Assembly: GCF_000422305.1 (NCBI RefSeq)
Contig: NZ_KE383816.1
Span: 608,566 to 672,565, forward strand
Source: Luteimonas mephitis DSM 12574
GTDB lineage: Bacteria > Pseudomonadota > Gammaproteobacteria > Xanthomonadales > Xanthomonadaceae
Direction: 5' to 3'
DNA length: 64,000 bases
In this document: positions 35,884-45,074 of the stretch, piece by piece
Layout of the letters: each line of letters starts with the position of its first letter
Position numbering within the stretch: position 1 is the stretch's first letter
Program-made: the position numbers and the translations under genes
The notes under the pieces: model-generated
What the model was told of the DNA's origin: nothing
Database searches by the model: none
Seen by the model: the letters and a program-made list of their open reading frames with translations, nothing else

Positions 35884-36959
35884 TTGCGCGCCTCGCGTTC
35901 GAGCAGCGCGCGCTTGCGTTCCACGCCCCAGCGATAACCCGACAGGCCGCCGTCGTTGCGCACCACGCGGTGGCAGGGGATCGCCACCGCGATCGGGTTC
36001 GATGCACAGGCACCGGCCACCGCGCGGGTGGCCTTCGGCGCGCCGATCGCGCGCGCGATCTCGCTGTAACTCGCCGTTGCACCGGCCGGGATCGCGCGCA
36101 GTGCCTGCCACACGCGCTGCTGGAACGCGGTGCCGCGCACGTCCAGCGGCAGGTCGAGGCCGATCCGCGGCGCCTCGACGAACCCCACCACCTGCGCGAC
36201 CAGCCGTTCGAAGCCCGCGTCGCCGCCGATCAGTTCGGCCTCGCCGAACTGGTCCTGCAGCTCGCGCGCAAGCGCATCCGGGTCGTCGCCGATCGTGATC
36301 GCGCAGATGCCGCGCCCGCTGGCCGCGACCAGGATCGCGCCCAGCGAGCATTCCCCGATCGCGAAGCGGATCGCGGTGTTGGCCCCGCCAGCGCGAAACT
36401 CGCCCGGGCGCATGCCCAGCATCGCGCCGGCCTGCGCGTAGAAGCGGCCGCTGGCGTTGTAGCCGGCGTCGTACACCGCGGCGGTCACCGAATCGCTGCG
36501 CGCCAGTTCACTGCGGACGCGACGGGCGCGATGTGCGGACGCATAGGCCTTCGGCGTCACGCCGGTGACCGCCTTGAAGACGCGATGGAAGTGGAACTGA
36601 CTCAGTCCCGCGAGCGCCGCCAGCGTGGCCAGGCCGGGCGCCTGTTCGGCGCTCTCGATCAGGCGGCAGGCGTCGGCCACCATCGCCGCCTGCCGCGCGT
36701 GCAGGCCGGGCTGGTCCGGGCGACAGCGCTTGCAGGGCCGGAAGCCGGCGCGCTCGGCGTCGGCGCAACTGGCGTGGAAGCGCACGTTCTCCGGCCGCGC
36801 GCGGCGCGACGCGCAGGACGGGCGGCAGTACACGCCGGTGGACGCCACCGAGTACCAGAAGCGGCCGTCGGCGCGCGAGTCACGGGCCAGCACCGCGGCC
36901 CAGCGCGGGTCGCGCTCGGTGTCGCTGGCGAAACCGGTCTTGTCCATGATGGCGTGCAT
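35880..36959 (-). CDS. ada: bifunctional Ada methyltransferase and transcription activator
   Basis: This 359-aa protein senses and repairs alkylated DNA. The N-terminal zinc domain has C45, C49, C76 and C79 (GVYCRPSCASR, FRPCKRCRPD), C45 being the methylphosphotriester acceptor. An AraC-type helix-turn-helix follows (about 90-190), then the O6-methylguanine transferase domain with C329 in AIPCHRVVRNDGG. The full three-domain layout fits E. coli Ada (354 aa). First gene of an ada-oxygenase-alkB operon with an Ada-box-like site upstream. Confidence 0.97.
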   Translation of the reverse strand: MHAIMDKTGFASDTERDPRWAAVLARDSRADGRFWYSVASTGVYCRPSCASRRARPENVRFHASCADAERAGFRPCKRCRPDQPGLHARQAAMVADACRLIESAEQAPGLATLAALAGLSQFHFHRVFKAVTGVTPKAYASAHRARRVRSELARSDSVTAAVYDAGYNASGRFYAQAGAMLGMRPGEFRAGGANTAIRFAIGECSLGAILVAASGRGICAITIGDDPDALARELQDQFGEAELIGGDAGFERLVAQVVGFVEAPRIGLDLPLDVRGTAFQQRVWQALRAIPAGATASYSEIARAIGAPKATRAVAGACASNPIAVAIPCHRVVRNDGGLSGYRWGVERKRALLEREARK

Positions 36960-37025
36960 TGTGCGCTCCCGTTCGTGTGCAGGAAGCCAGTCTGGGGATG
37001 CCGGCGCGCGGCCGATATCCGGGTC

Positions 37026-37038
37026 TTGCGGTTGAATT
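37026..37038 (-). promoter_or_regulatory. Ada-box-like operator
   Basis: On the minus strand AAT-TCAACC-GCAA starts 79 bases before the ada ATG. This matches the AAT-N6-GCAA pattern of the E. coli ada promoter, including the GA that follows. It is in the 82-bp gap after the YciI-like gene. A good -35/-10 was not identified. Confidence 0.5.
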
Positions 37039-37041
37039 CGA

Positions 37042-37437
37042 TCAGCTGCGCGCCGGCGGCGTCTCGTTGCTCGCCACCCAGGCGCTGGCGCGCTCCGGAT
37101 CGATCGGCCGGACTTCGAACGACAGCCCGCAGGCCAGCGTCGGATTCTGCGCCATGAGCGCCGCGGCCTCGTCTAGGCTGCGGGCGAGGACGTGCCAGTA
37201 GCCGCCGATGAGCTCCTTGCTCTCGCCGAACGGCCCGTCGGTCACCGCTTGCCTCGACACCCGCCGGCCCTCGCGCGCCAGCCGCTGCCCGGCCCGCATC
37301 CGGCCTTCGTCCACGAGCCGCCCGTGCCAGGCGTAGAACGCGTCGATCGCAGCCTGGATCTCCTCAGGCGACAGGTGTTCGTCCCACTGGCCTCGCGAGA
37401 GTACGAGATATTCGGACGAAGGAAGTGTCTTGTGCAT
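37042..37437 (-). CDS. YCII-related (DGPF domain) protein
   Basis: This 131-aa soluble protein of the YciI-like/DGPF family has the naming motif AVTDGPFGESKELIGGYW. Family members have a ferredoxin-like fold, and some sit next to ECF sigma factors or bind small ligands; no enzyme activity is assured. The ATG at 37437 matches the family start MHKTLPSSEYLVLSRG. Upstream of ada on the same strand, but the Ada-box site between them suggests separate transcription. Confidence 0.82.
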   Translation of the reverse strand: MHKTLPSSEYLVLSRGQWDEHLSPEEIQAAIDAFYAWHGRLVDEGRMRAGQRLAREGRRVSRQAVTDGPFGESKELIGGYWHVLARSLDEAAALMAQNPTLACGLSFEVRPIDPERASAWVASNETPPARS

Positions 37438-37696
37438 CGCGGTTTCCTGGGGAAGTGGGCGGCCGCCGGGAGATTCCGAGGGCGTGGGAAACACGGGTCC
37501 TGCCGCGCCGTGCCCCACGCGCGGCCAGAATACCCTCCCGGCCGCATGGCAAGCGGCGGCCGCCCGCGACGAACGCCGGCGGCTTTACGAACGGCTCTTC
37601 CCGCGATGCTCCGCGCGCAACCGCGGCGCGGCGAACTTCCGCGAAGTGCGACGACACTGCAGGCCACCGCACCGCGCCGGGACTGGCACCCGCAGC

Positions 37697-38140
37697 TCAG
37701 GCGGACGCTTTCCGCGCCTCGATCATTTTCCACCCGTTGCCAGAGGGATCGCGGAAATTCGCATCCACGCTGCCGTAGCGTTCGGTCGGCTCCTGGGTGA
37801 ATTCCACCCCCCGCGCGCGCAGGCGCTCATACGCGGCCCGGCAGTCGTCGACGACCAGGACCAGCGGCGGCATCGCGCCCTTGGCGACGGCTTCGCGCAG
37901 GGTTTTGGCGGTGTACTCGTCCACGGTCGGCGGCTGCGGGGCAAACAGGCCGAGCTGGAACGCGGGCTGGTCCGGGTGCTGCACGGTCAGCCAGCGGTAG
38001 TCGCCGTTGCGGGCGTCCGTATGGACGCGGAAGCCGAGCTTGCCGACGTAGAAGTCGTGGGCTTCATCCTGGTCGTGCACGTACAGGCCGATGACCAGGC
38101 CGGTGACCGCGATGTCGTTTGCCAGTGCGCTGTGGTTCAT
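37697..38140 (-). CDS. VOC family (glyoxalase-like) protein
   Basis: This 147-aa protein has two beta-alpha-beta-beta-beta halves: VIGLYVHDQDEAHDFYVGKL and LVLVVDDCRAAYERLRARGV, ending FRDPSGNGWKMIEA. VOC proteins include glyoxalases, dioxygenases and resistance proteins; metal ligands cannot be set with certainty. Its start overlaps the AraC gene by 4 bases, so it is likely that regulator's cotranscribed partner. Confidence 0.85.
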   Translation of the reverse strand: MNHSALANDIAVTGLVIGLYVHDQDEAHDFYVGKLGFRVHTDARNGDYRWLTVQHPDQPAFQLGLFAPQPPTVDEYTAKTLREAVAKGAMPPLVLVVDDCRAAYERLRARGVEFTQEPTERYGSVDANFRDPSGNGWKMIEARKASA

Positions 38141-38628
38141 GGGCTTTCCTTCTTGTTGGGGGCGACCACCGTATCGCCCGCCTCCCGCCGCCGCTTCTCC
38201 GAAACTGCGATGGTGAGGCCGGGCCGTTGCGCGGCACTGACGAAGCAGCCGGGGACCTGGTCGAGTGCATGCGCGGCGGATTGCGCGCGCGCGCGCAGTT
38301 CGCGCGGGCTCTCGCCGGTGACGTCGCGAAAGGTGCGGCCGAACGTGCCCAGGCTGTTCCATCCGGTCTGCAGGGCGATGTCGAGGATCGGCTGGTCGGT
38401 GTCGCGCAGCAGCGCGCTGGCGCGTTCGATCCGGCGCGTGAGCAGGTAGCGGTGCGGCGGCATGCCGAAGGCATCCTTGAACGCGCGCGCGAAGTGGGCC
38501 GGGGACACGTGGCTCACGCGCGCCAGCCGCTGCACAGGCCAGGCCTCGTGCGAAGCGGCGTCCATCCGGTCTTTCGCGCGCAGCAGGCGGCGCAGCAGTT
38601 CGGGTGCGTGGCGGGTCCGATCGCTCAT
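38137..38628 (-). CDS. AraC-family transcription regulator, short form
   Basis: At 163 aa this is little more than the double helix-turn-helix: VQRLARVSHVSPAHFARAFK and ILDIALQTGWNSLGTFGRTF with the family RDVTGESPRELR. No ligand-binding domain is present. The C-terminal half has an extra tail of about 45 residues. The ATG at 38628 is chosen over upstream frames. Coupled to the VOC gene. Confidence 0.85.
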   Translation of the reverse strand: MSDRTRHAPELLRRLLRAKDRMDAASHEAWPVQRLARVSHVSPAHFARAFKDAFGMPPHRYLLTRRIERASALLRDTDQPILDIALQTGWNSLGTFGRTFRDVTGESPRELRARAQSAAHALDQVPGCFVSAAQRPGLTIAVSEKRRREAGDTVVAPNKKESP

Positions 38629-38644
38629 GCCATGTGCGGGGCGC

Positions 38645-39421
38645 TCAGAATCCGTAACGCAGGAACCCGCCGTCCACCGCGATGCATTCACCGGTGATGT
38701 AGGCGGCCGCGGGCAGGCACAGGAACGCCACCGCCGCGGCGACTTCCTCGGGTTCGCCGACGCGGCCCATCGGCGTGCGCAGCAGGACTTCGTCGAGATA
38801 GTCCGGGTCGGAGAGTTTTTCCGAGGTGCGGCGGGTGCGGATGTACCACGGCGCGACGGCGTTGACGCGCACGCCGTCCTCGGCCCATTCGACCGCGAGG
38901 TTGCGGGTCATCTGGTGCATCGCCGCCTTGGTCATGCCGTAGGGCGCGCCGCTGCGCACGTGGGTCTCGCCGGAGACGCTGCCGACATTCACCACGCTCG
39001 ACACGGCATGCCTGGTCAGCAGCGGATAGGCGTAACGGGTCAGTTCGAAGGCGCTGAACAGGTTGATCTCGAAGATCTCGCGCCACTCGTCCTCGGTGTA
39101 GTCCACCGCGCCCTTGCTGAGGTTGCCGCCGGCGTTGTTGACCAGGATGTTGAGGCCGTTGCCCTGGTCCTCGACCCAGTCGAGCAGCTCGCGGCGCTGC
39201 TCGTCGTCGGCGACGTCGGCGATCAGCGCGCGCACGTCGCCGTCGGGGAATTCGTCGGCCAGTTCGTCGCGCGCGGTTTCGAGCAGGTCGCCGTTGCGCG
39301 CGGTCATCAGCACGCTGGCGCCGAAGCCGAGCAGCTCGCGCGCGATCGCGCGGCCGATGCCGGCGCTGCCGCCGGTTACCAGCGCCAGTTGCCCGTCGAG
39401 TCGCCAGCGATGCGGATCCAT
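38645..39421 (-). CDS. SDR family NAD(P)-dependent oxidoreductase
   Basis: This 258-aa classical short-chain dehydrogenase starts [20 protein letters not shown]. The cofactor loop is [15 protein letters not shown] is present, and the catalytic residues are the Ser in NVGSVSG and YGMTK. The TARNG segment after the second strand favours NADP. Closest in pattern to tropinone-reductase-like SDRs, but the substrate is unknown. Ends 16 bp before the AraC start. Confidence 0.9.
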   Translation of the reverse strand: MDPHRWRLDGQLALVTGGSAGIGRAIARELLGFGASVLMTARNGDLLETARDELADEFPDGDVRALIADVADDEQRRELLDWVEDQGNGLNILVNNAGGNLSKGAVDYTEDEWREIFEINLFSAFELTRYAYPLLTRHAVSSVVNVGSVSGETHVRSGAPYGMTKAAMHQMTRNLAVEWAEDGVRVNAVAPWYIRTRRTSEKLSDPDYLDEVLLRTPMGRVGEPEEVAAAVAFLCLPAAAYITGECIAVDGGFLRYGF

Positions 39422-39480
39422 GTACGCGTTCCGGGATGGGGTGGGGGTAGCATAGCGCCGGGCCCCTCGAGGAAGCCGCC

Positions 39481-39720
39481 ATGTCGATTCCATCCGCACC
39501 CGGCACGACGCTCGCGTGCGCGCTGCTGCTGGCGCTGTCGTGCGCGGCGTGCACGCGGCCGCCGCCACCGCCGCCGGAAAAGCGGCCCGAACCGCAGGCG
39601 GACACGCGGCTGCGCAACGCGATCCAGGCGCCGATCGAGAAAGCGAAGGCGGTCGAGGGCGCGGTGCAGGACGCGGCGGACACGCAGAAGGCGGCGATCG
39701 ACGCGGCCGCCGGCGGCTGA
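39481..39720 (+). CDS. small putative lipoprotein
   Basis: This 79-aa protein has a hydrophobic signal ([19 protein letters not shown]) with a lipobox-like cysteine, then a Pro run and a mostly Ala/Lys/Asp helix. It would be lipid-anchored in the envelope. The exact modified Cys (ALSC or CAAC) is unclear. GAGGAAG precedes the ATG. Divergent from the SDR gene. No family recognised. Confidence 0.6.
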   Translation: MSIPSAPGTTLACALLLALSCAACTRPPPPPPEKRPEPQADTRLRNAIQAPIEKAKAVEGAVQDAADTQKAAIDAAAGG

Positions 39721-39757
39721 GGCGCGGAGTCGGGGCGTTGTTCGCCATCCAGATCAC

Positions 39758-39869
39758 GTAGGTCGGGGCAACGCCCCCGGCACCCCGCGACCCATCAAGC
39801 GTGAAGGATCGATGCGCGGCGGCGGCGGGGAAACCCATGCCCACCCAACCCTCCCCTTGGAGGGGAGGG
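39758..39869. repeat. two intergenic palindromes before sppA end
   Basis: GTAGGTCGGGGCAACGCCCCC at 39758 (one base omitted at the end) resembles the GTCGGGG family. CCCTCCCCT-TGG-AGGGGAGGG (39849-39869) is a 9-bp perfect hairpin. Both lie in the convergent gap between the lipoprotein and sppA, where they may end transcripts. Confidence 0.6.
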
Positions 39870-39896
39870 CTTCAAGCCGTGAGCGCAGGCGTGACC

Positions 39897-41801
39897 TCAG
39901 AACCCGCAGAGGCAATACGCCAGCGCCTTGACCGGCTGCCCGGGACGGGCGATCGCCGCGTCGAGGAACTGCAGGTCGCGCCGCGCCTGCGGCACCGCGT
40001 TGGCGAGCACCGCCACGCCGGCCATCTCGCGCGCGAACTCCGAATGCCGCAGCCATGCGCCGCCGATGCGACTGCCGGCGAAGCCGCTGAACAAGCGCTG
40101 GAAGGGTGTGGCCATCTTTTCGATGTAGCGCACGCGGTAATCGCCTTCCTTGCCGAGCTTGGCGCGCGCGGCGGCATCGTCGATCGCGTCGCGCAGGCCG
40201 CCGAAGGCATCGACCAGGCCGCGCTCCTTCGCCTGCGCCCCGCTCCACACGCGGCCGCGCGCCACCTCGTCGACCTGTTCCACCGTGCGCTTGCGCGCCT
40301 GTGCGACGCGGCCGGTGAAATCGCGATAACCCTTGTCGATCACCGACTGCACCACCCGCCCGACTTCCGGATCCAGCGGCCGGGTGATGTCGAACGCCCC
40401 GGCGAACCTGGTGGTGCCGACGCCATCGGTATGCACGCCGATCTTCTCCAGCGTGCGCGGGATGGTCGGGATCATGCCGAAGATGCCGATCGAGCCGGTG
40501 ATCGTCGACGGGTCGGCGTAGATGCGGTCGGCGTTCATGCTGATCCAGTAGCCGCCGGACGCGGCCAGGTCGCCCATCGACACCACCACGGGCTTGCCGG
40601 CCTTCTGCAGCGCCACCACTTCGCGGCGGATCTGCTCCGAGGCGTAGACCTCGCCGCCGGGCGAGTCGACGCGCAGGACCACCGCCTTGACGTCATCGTC
40701 GTCGCGCGCGCCGCGCAGCAGCGCGGCGGTGGACTCGCCACCGATGCTGCCCGCGGGCTGCTCGCCGCCGGCAATCGCGCCCTCGGCGACCACCACCGCC
40801 ACCTGCGGGCGTTCGTCCACCGGCGACAGGGTGCGGTCCAGGTGCTGCAGGTAGCCATCGAGCGAGACCTGGCGGAAGCCACCGTCGGCATCGGCGTCGG
40901 CGACGCCGCGCTCGACCAGCAGATCTTCCACTTCCTCGCGCGTCTTTAGGCCGTCGACCAGCTTCTGCTGCAGCGCGTACTTCGCCAGGTCGCCACCGAC
41001 GCCCTCGATCCGGGCCGGCAGGCTGTCGATGTCGGCCGCCAGCTGCGCGGGCGTGAGCTTGCGCGCCTTGGCGATGTCGCCCAGGTAGCGCTGCCAGACG
41101 TCGTTCATCCAGTACAGGTCGGCTTCCTTGGCCTCCGGCGACGCGGCGTCGAGGATGTACGGCTCGACCGCCGACTTGTATTCGCCCACCTTGAACACGT
41201 GCACGTCGACGCCGAGCTTGTCCTGCAGGCCCTCGCGATAAAACTGGTGGTAGCGGCCGAGGCCTTCGAGCAGCAGCCCGCCCATCGGGTCGAGGTACAC
41301 CTCGTCGGCCTGCGCGGCCAGCAGGTACTGCATCTGGTCGAGGTTCTCGCCGAACGCGACCACCTGCTTGCCCGACGCGCGCAACTTCGCCAGCGCCGCG
41401 GCGACCTCGCGGATCGAGGCGTAGCCGGAGAACGCCAGGCGGTCCACCCGCAGCAGCACGCGCTCGATGTGCTTGTCGGTGCGCGCCGCGTCGATCGCGC
41501 GCAGCAGGTCGCGCAGCTGCACCTCGCGCGCGCCGTTGCCGCTGATCGCGTTGAACGCGCGCATGCCCGGATCGATGCTGTACTGCTCGACCAGCGCGCC
41601 TTCCGGCGCGATCACCAGGGTGGTCTTGTCCTGCAGCGGCGCGATACGCCCGGCCGCCGCCATCGCGAACAGCAGCACCAGCAGCAGGCCGAAGAAGAGG
41701 ATGTTGAACGCCAGCCGCCGGACGAAGTTCATCGCGTCCCAGACGAAGACGAAGAACGCGGCGACGGGGCCGTGGCGGTTGCCCTGGGGGGGCTGGTTCA
41801 T
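39897..41801 (-). CDS. sppA: signal peptide peptidase SppA, 67-kDa type
   Basis: This 634-aa inner-membrane serine protease degrades cleaved signal peptides. One N-terminal helix (FNILFFGLLLVLLFAMAAAG) is followed by tandem ClpP-like domains. The Lys/Ser dyad is split between them: K209 in VGEYKSAVEP and S415 in DLAASGGYW. Length matches E. coli SppA (618 aa). The ATG at 41801 follows GGAG; a TTG lies six bases upstream. Confidence 0.96.
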   Translation of the reverse strand: MNQPPQGNRHGPVAAFFVFVWDAMNFVRRLAFNILFFGLLLVLLFAMAAAGRIAPLQDKTTLVIAPEGALVEQYSIDPGMRAFNAISGNGAREVQLRDLLRAIDAARTDKHIERVLLRVDRLAFSGYASIREVAAALAKLRASGKQVVAFGENLDQMQYLLAAQADEVYLDPMGGLLLEGLGRYHQFYREGLQDKLGVDVHVFKVGEYKSAVEPYILDAASPEAKEADLYWMNDVWQRYLGDIAKARKLTPAQLAADIDSLPARIEGVGGDLAKYALQQKLVDGLKTREEVEDLLVERGVADADADGGFRQVSLDGYLQHLDRTLSPVDERPQVAVVVAEGAIAGGEQPAGSIGGESTAALLRGARDDDDVKAVVLRVDSPGGEVYASEQIRREVVALQKAGKPVVVSMGDLAASGGYWISMNADRIYADPSTITGSIGIFGMIPTIPRTLEKIGVHTDGVGTTRFAGAFDITRPLDPEVGRVVQSVIDKGYRDFTGRVAQARKRTVEQVDEVARGRVWSGAQAKERGLVDAFGGLRDAIDDAAARAKLGKEGDYRVRYIEKMATPFQRLFSGFAGSRIGGAWLRHSEFAREMAGVAVLANAVPQARRDLQFLDAAIARPGQPVKALAYCLCGF

Positions 41802-41840
41802 GCTCAAGACTCCAGGTGGTTCCGAAGGCCGATGTTCCCG

Positions 41841-41905
41841 CAGGAGCGCCCCATGGGCGCGATGGCTTTCCCGGTCATGCCATCGCGCCCATGGGGCGCT
41901 CCTAC
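41841..41905. repeat. REP-like palindrome, GGAGCG family, copy 6
   Basis: GCAGGAGCGCCCCATGGGCG at 41841 is inverted at about 41881-41905, between the MATE gene and sppA on the same strand. Confidence 0.85.
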
Positions 41906-41956
41906 CGGGTGGAATGCCGGCCGATGCGGCAGGATAGCCTGCCGGCGATCACGGTT

Positions 41957-43348
41957 TCATGCGCCATCGGTCACCGTGACCACGTGCGTATCGCGCGACG
42001 ACCGCAGGAACCGCGTGCCCAGCAGGATCGAGGCAACGACAAGCCCGGCGATCAGGCCGATCCACATCCCGCGCGGCCCCCAGCCCAGGCCCAGTCCGAG
42101 CCCGGCGCCCAGCGGCATGCCGACGCCCCAGTAGGCGCAGGCCGCCAGCAGCATCGGCACCCGCGTGTCCTTGAGCCCGCGCAGCGCGCCGGCCGACAGC
42201 ACCTGGATGCCGTCGGGAAACTGGAACGCCGCGGCGTACAGCAGCAGCGACGACGCCAGCGCCGCCACCACCGCGTCGCGGGTGTACAGCGCGACGATGT
42301 GGTCGTGGCCGAGCAGCAGGATCGTGCCGCCGGTGAGCTGGGTGGCCAGGACCAGCACGCCGCCGGCGAACGCCGCCTGGCGCACGCCGTGGCTGCCGCG
42401 GCCCTGCCCCACCGCATGCCCGACCCGCACCGTGGTCGCCTCGGCCAGGCCGAACGGGACCATGAAGCACAGGCTGGCGACGTTGATCGCGATCTGGTGC
42501 GCGGCCGCGGGCACGTCGCCCAGTCGGCCGATCAGCAGCGCGGTGACGATGAACAACCCGCCTTCCATCAGCACCGTCACCCCGATCGGCAGGCCGGTGG
42601 CGAGCAGGCCGCGGATCGGCGCCCAGCGCGGCCGGTTGGACAGGGTGAAGAAGCGCACGAACAACCCCAGCGACGCGAAACGCTTCGACCGCGCGAGATA
42701 CGCGGCGAACGCCAGCATCTGTGCCCACAGCATGATCGCCGAGGCGATGCCGAGGCCGCCGGCGCCCATCTCGGGAAACCCGAACTCGCCGAACGTCAGT
42801 ACCCAGCCCAGCGGCAGCAGCACCAGCAGCCCGCCGAAGCCGAGCACCATCGTCGGCAGCGTCCAGTGCATGCCGTCGCTGAGGTAGCGCATGCAGTAGT
42901 ACAGGGTCAGCGCCGGCACGCCCCAGCGGATGCCGCGCAGGAAGTCGGCGGCGCCGGGGCGGATCTCGGGCGCGATGCCCATCGGCTCCAGCGCGAACAC
43001 CGCCAGGCTCATGAACGCGAACAGCAGCAGGCCCAGCCCGGCGCCCAGCCACAGCGACTGCCGGAACAGCGGCCCGATCTCGCCATGTCGCCCGGCGCCG
43101 GCGAGCTGCGACACCGATGGCGGCAGCGCCATCAGCGTGCCCATCGGGATCATCATCGGCAGCCAGAACAGCGCCGTGCCGACCGACACCGCGGCCAGCG
43201 TGGTGGTGCCGTGGTGGCCGGCGAGCACGGCGTCGACGAACCCGATCAGGCCGGTGGAGACGTGGCCGACGACCAGCGGCGCGGCGAGCACCGCGGTGGT
43301 GCGCACCTCGCCACGGAAGCGCGCGGGACTGTCGATGAGCAGGGACAT
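41957..43348 (-). CDS. MATE family efflux transporter
   Basis: This 463-aa protein has twelve hydrophobic helices in two similar halves, as in NorM-type multidrug/cation antiporters. Typical segments are GLIGFVDAVLAGHHGTTTLA near the N-terminus and AAAHQIAINVASLCFMVPFG in the second half, where the family's conserved acidic and Gly residues lie. Substrate and coupling ion (Na or H) cannot be told. Start ATG at 43348. Confidence 0.94.
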   Translation of the reverse strand: MSLLIDSPARFRGEVRTTAVLAAPLVVGHVSTGLIGFVDAVLAGHHGTTTLAAVSVGTALFWLPMMIPMGTLMALPPSVSQLAGAGRHGEIGPLFRQSLWLGAGLGLLLFAFMSLAVFALEPMGIAPEIRPGAADFLRGIRWGVPALTLYYCMRYLSDGMHWTLPTMVLGFGGLLVLLPLGWVLTFGEFGFPEMGAGGLGIASAIMLWAQMLAFAAYLARSKRFASLGLFVRFFTLSNRPRWAPIRGLLATGLPIGVTVLMEGGLFIVTALLIGRLGDVPAAAHQIAINVASLCFMVPFGLAEATTVRVGHAVGQGRGSHGVRQAAFAGGVLVLATQLTGGTILLLGHDHIVALYTRDAVVAALASSLLLYAAAFQFPDGIQVLSAGALRGLKDTRVPMLLAACAYWGVGMPLGAGLGLGLGWGPRGMWIGLIAGLVVASILLGTRFLRSSRDTHVVTVTDGA

Positions 43349-43490
43349 GGGGGAAACGTGCGTGTCGCGCGACTGCGGCCGCGCGCCGATCAGCTGTCGG
43401 ACGCTGGCGCCGGGTTGCGGCAGGCGGCTATGTTACCGGGCTTCGGGGGAAGACCTGCGCGCCGCGATGGCAGCGCCAAAGGATCATCAC

Positions 43491-44885
43491 ATGCACGAGA
43501 ACGACCACACGCCCGGCGCTGCGACGCCGACGCCGACGTCGACGCCGGCACCACCGCCGCTGCCCGCTTCGCAGGGACGCGGCAACTGCGGCAATTGCGG
43601 CTCGCCGCTGCTGGGCGAGTACTGCTATGCCTGCGGCCAGCCGATCAAGGGCCTGGTGCGCCACTTCTCCAGCATCGCCGGCGATTTCGCCGACACCGTG
43701 CTCAACTGGGATGCGCGGCTGCCGCGCACGCTGGGGCCGCTGCTGCTGCGGCCGGCCTTCCTCACCCGCGAGTACTTCTCCGGCCGCCGGGTGCGCTATG
43801 TCAGTCCGGTGCGGCTGTTCGTGACCCTGGCGATCGTCACCTTCTTCGTCGCGCAGCTGATGCTGAGCTTCGGCGACATCAACCTGGACGATGACAAGGG
43901 CCCGACCGACGCAAGCTTCTCGCAGGTGCAGACGGTCGACGAAGTCATCCGCCAGCGCGACAAGGCGCTTGCCGAACTGGCGCAGGCGCGCAACCCGGAT
44001 GCCGAAGGCGTTCCGGGGGTCGATGTCGGATTCGGGATCGCCGAGAAGGCGATCCGCAACAGCGCCGAGGCGCGCATCCGCAAGCTCGAACGCCGCGCGG
44101 CGAAGGCAGCCGAGAAGGCCGCGCGGAAAGCGGCGACGCAGGCGCCGGCCTCCACCTCGCCGGTTTCCCCGTCGCCGGATGCGGCCGCAGCGGCCAGCGG
44201 ATCGGCGCAGCGCGACGACGCCTCGACGCCGCCTCCCGCCGCCGCCGATGCCGCCTCGGCCCCAGCCGCGGGTGCAGATGCTGGCGCCGGTGCAAACACC
44301 GGGGCTGGCGCCGACAACGAAACCACCCTGTCCTTCAACGGCAGGGAGTGGGACCCGAAGACCAACCCGCTCACCGTGTCCTGGTGGCCGGACTTCGCCA
44401 ACGACTGGCTCAATGCCCAGGTCGGGCGCGCGAGGACCAACATCATCCGCCTGCGCACCGACCAGGAGTTCCTCAAGGACAGCTTCCTCGGCGCGGTGCC
44501 GTCGACGCTGTTCATCCTGCTGCCGCTGTTCGCGCTGATGCTGAAGGTCGCCTACGTGTTCAAGCGACGGCTGTACATGGAACACCTGCTGGTGGCGCTG
44601 CACAGCCACGCCTTCATGTGCCTGGCGGTGCTGCTGATCTTCGCGACGATGGCACTGCAGCGCTGGCTGGCACCGGATCCGGGCGTACTGCACGGCCTGT
44701 TCAGCTGGATCGAAGGCTTGCTGTGGGCGTGGATGCCGCTGTACCTGCTGCTGATGCAGAAGCGAATCTACGGACAGGGCTGGACGATGACGCTGCTGAA
44801 ATACTCGGTGCTCGGCTTCTGCTACGTGATGCTGCTGGGCTTCGGCGCCGCGTTCACCGCGATGTTCGCCGTGGTCTACGGGTAG
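43491..44885 (+). CDS. DUF3667-like zinc-ribbon membrane protein
   Basis: This 464-aa protein has a zinc ribbon near the N-terminus (CGNCGSPLLGEYCYACGQ) followed by the DUF3667 pattern (LVRHFSSIAGDF, LLLRPAFLTREYFSGRRVRY). There is one helix after residue 100, then about 190 residues rich in Ala, Lys and Pro, then four helices. AAGGA lies 7 bases before the ATG at 43491; an in-frame ATG at 43467 is less likely. Function unknown. The low-complexity insert between the membrane parts is long for the family. Confidence 0.8.
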   Translation: MHENDHTPGAATPTPTSTPAPPPLPASQGRGNCGNCGSPLLGEYCYACGQPIKGLVRHFSSIAGDFADTVLNWDARLPRTLGPLLLRPAFLTREYFSGRRVRYVSPVRLFVTLAIVTFFVAQLMLSFGDINLDDDKGPTDASFSQVQTVDEVIRQRDKALAELAQARNPDAEGVPGVDVGFGIAEKAIRNSAEARIRKLERRAAKAAEKAARKAATQAPASTSPVSPSPDAAAAASGSAQRDDASTPPPAAADAASAPAAGADAGAGANTGAGADNETTLSFNGREWDPKTNPLTVSWWPDFANDWLNAQVGRARTNIIRLRTDQEFLKDSFLGAVPSTLFILLPLFALMLKVAYVFKRRLYMEHLLVALHSHAFMCLAVLLIFATMALQRWLAPDPGVLHGLFSWIEGLLWAWMPLYLLLMQKRIYGQGWTMTLLKYSVLGFCYVMLLGFGAAFTAMFAVVYG

Positions 44886-45074
44886 CCGCGGCAATGCCCT
44901 GCGCTTGACGCGCAGGCGTCATCGCGTGCGCAGCTTCGCCCGCGCGTTCTCCCGGCGACGCGGGCGGCATCCCGGGACAAGCTCGCGGCCGAGACCGCGC
45001 CTGCGGCGGCATGGACGATGCAGTGCGCGCGCGGCGCAACCGGGCCTGCGCTCCGGGTAACCGCAGGCGCCGAC

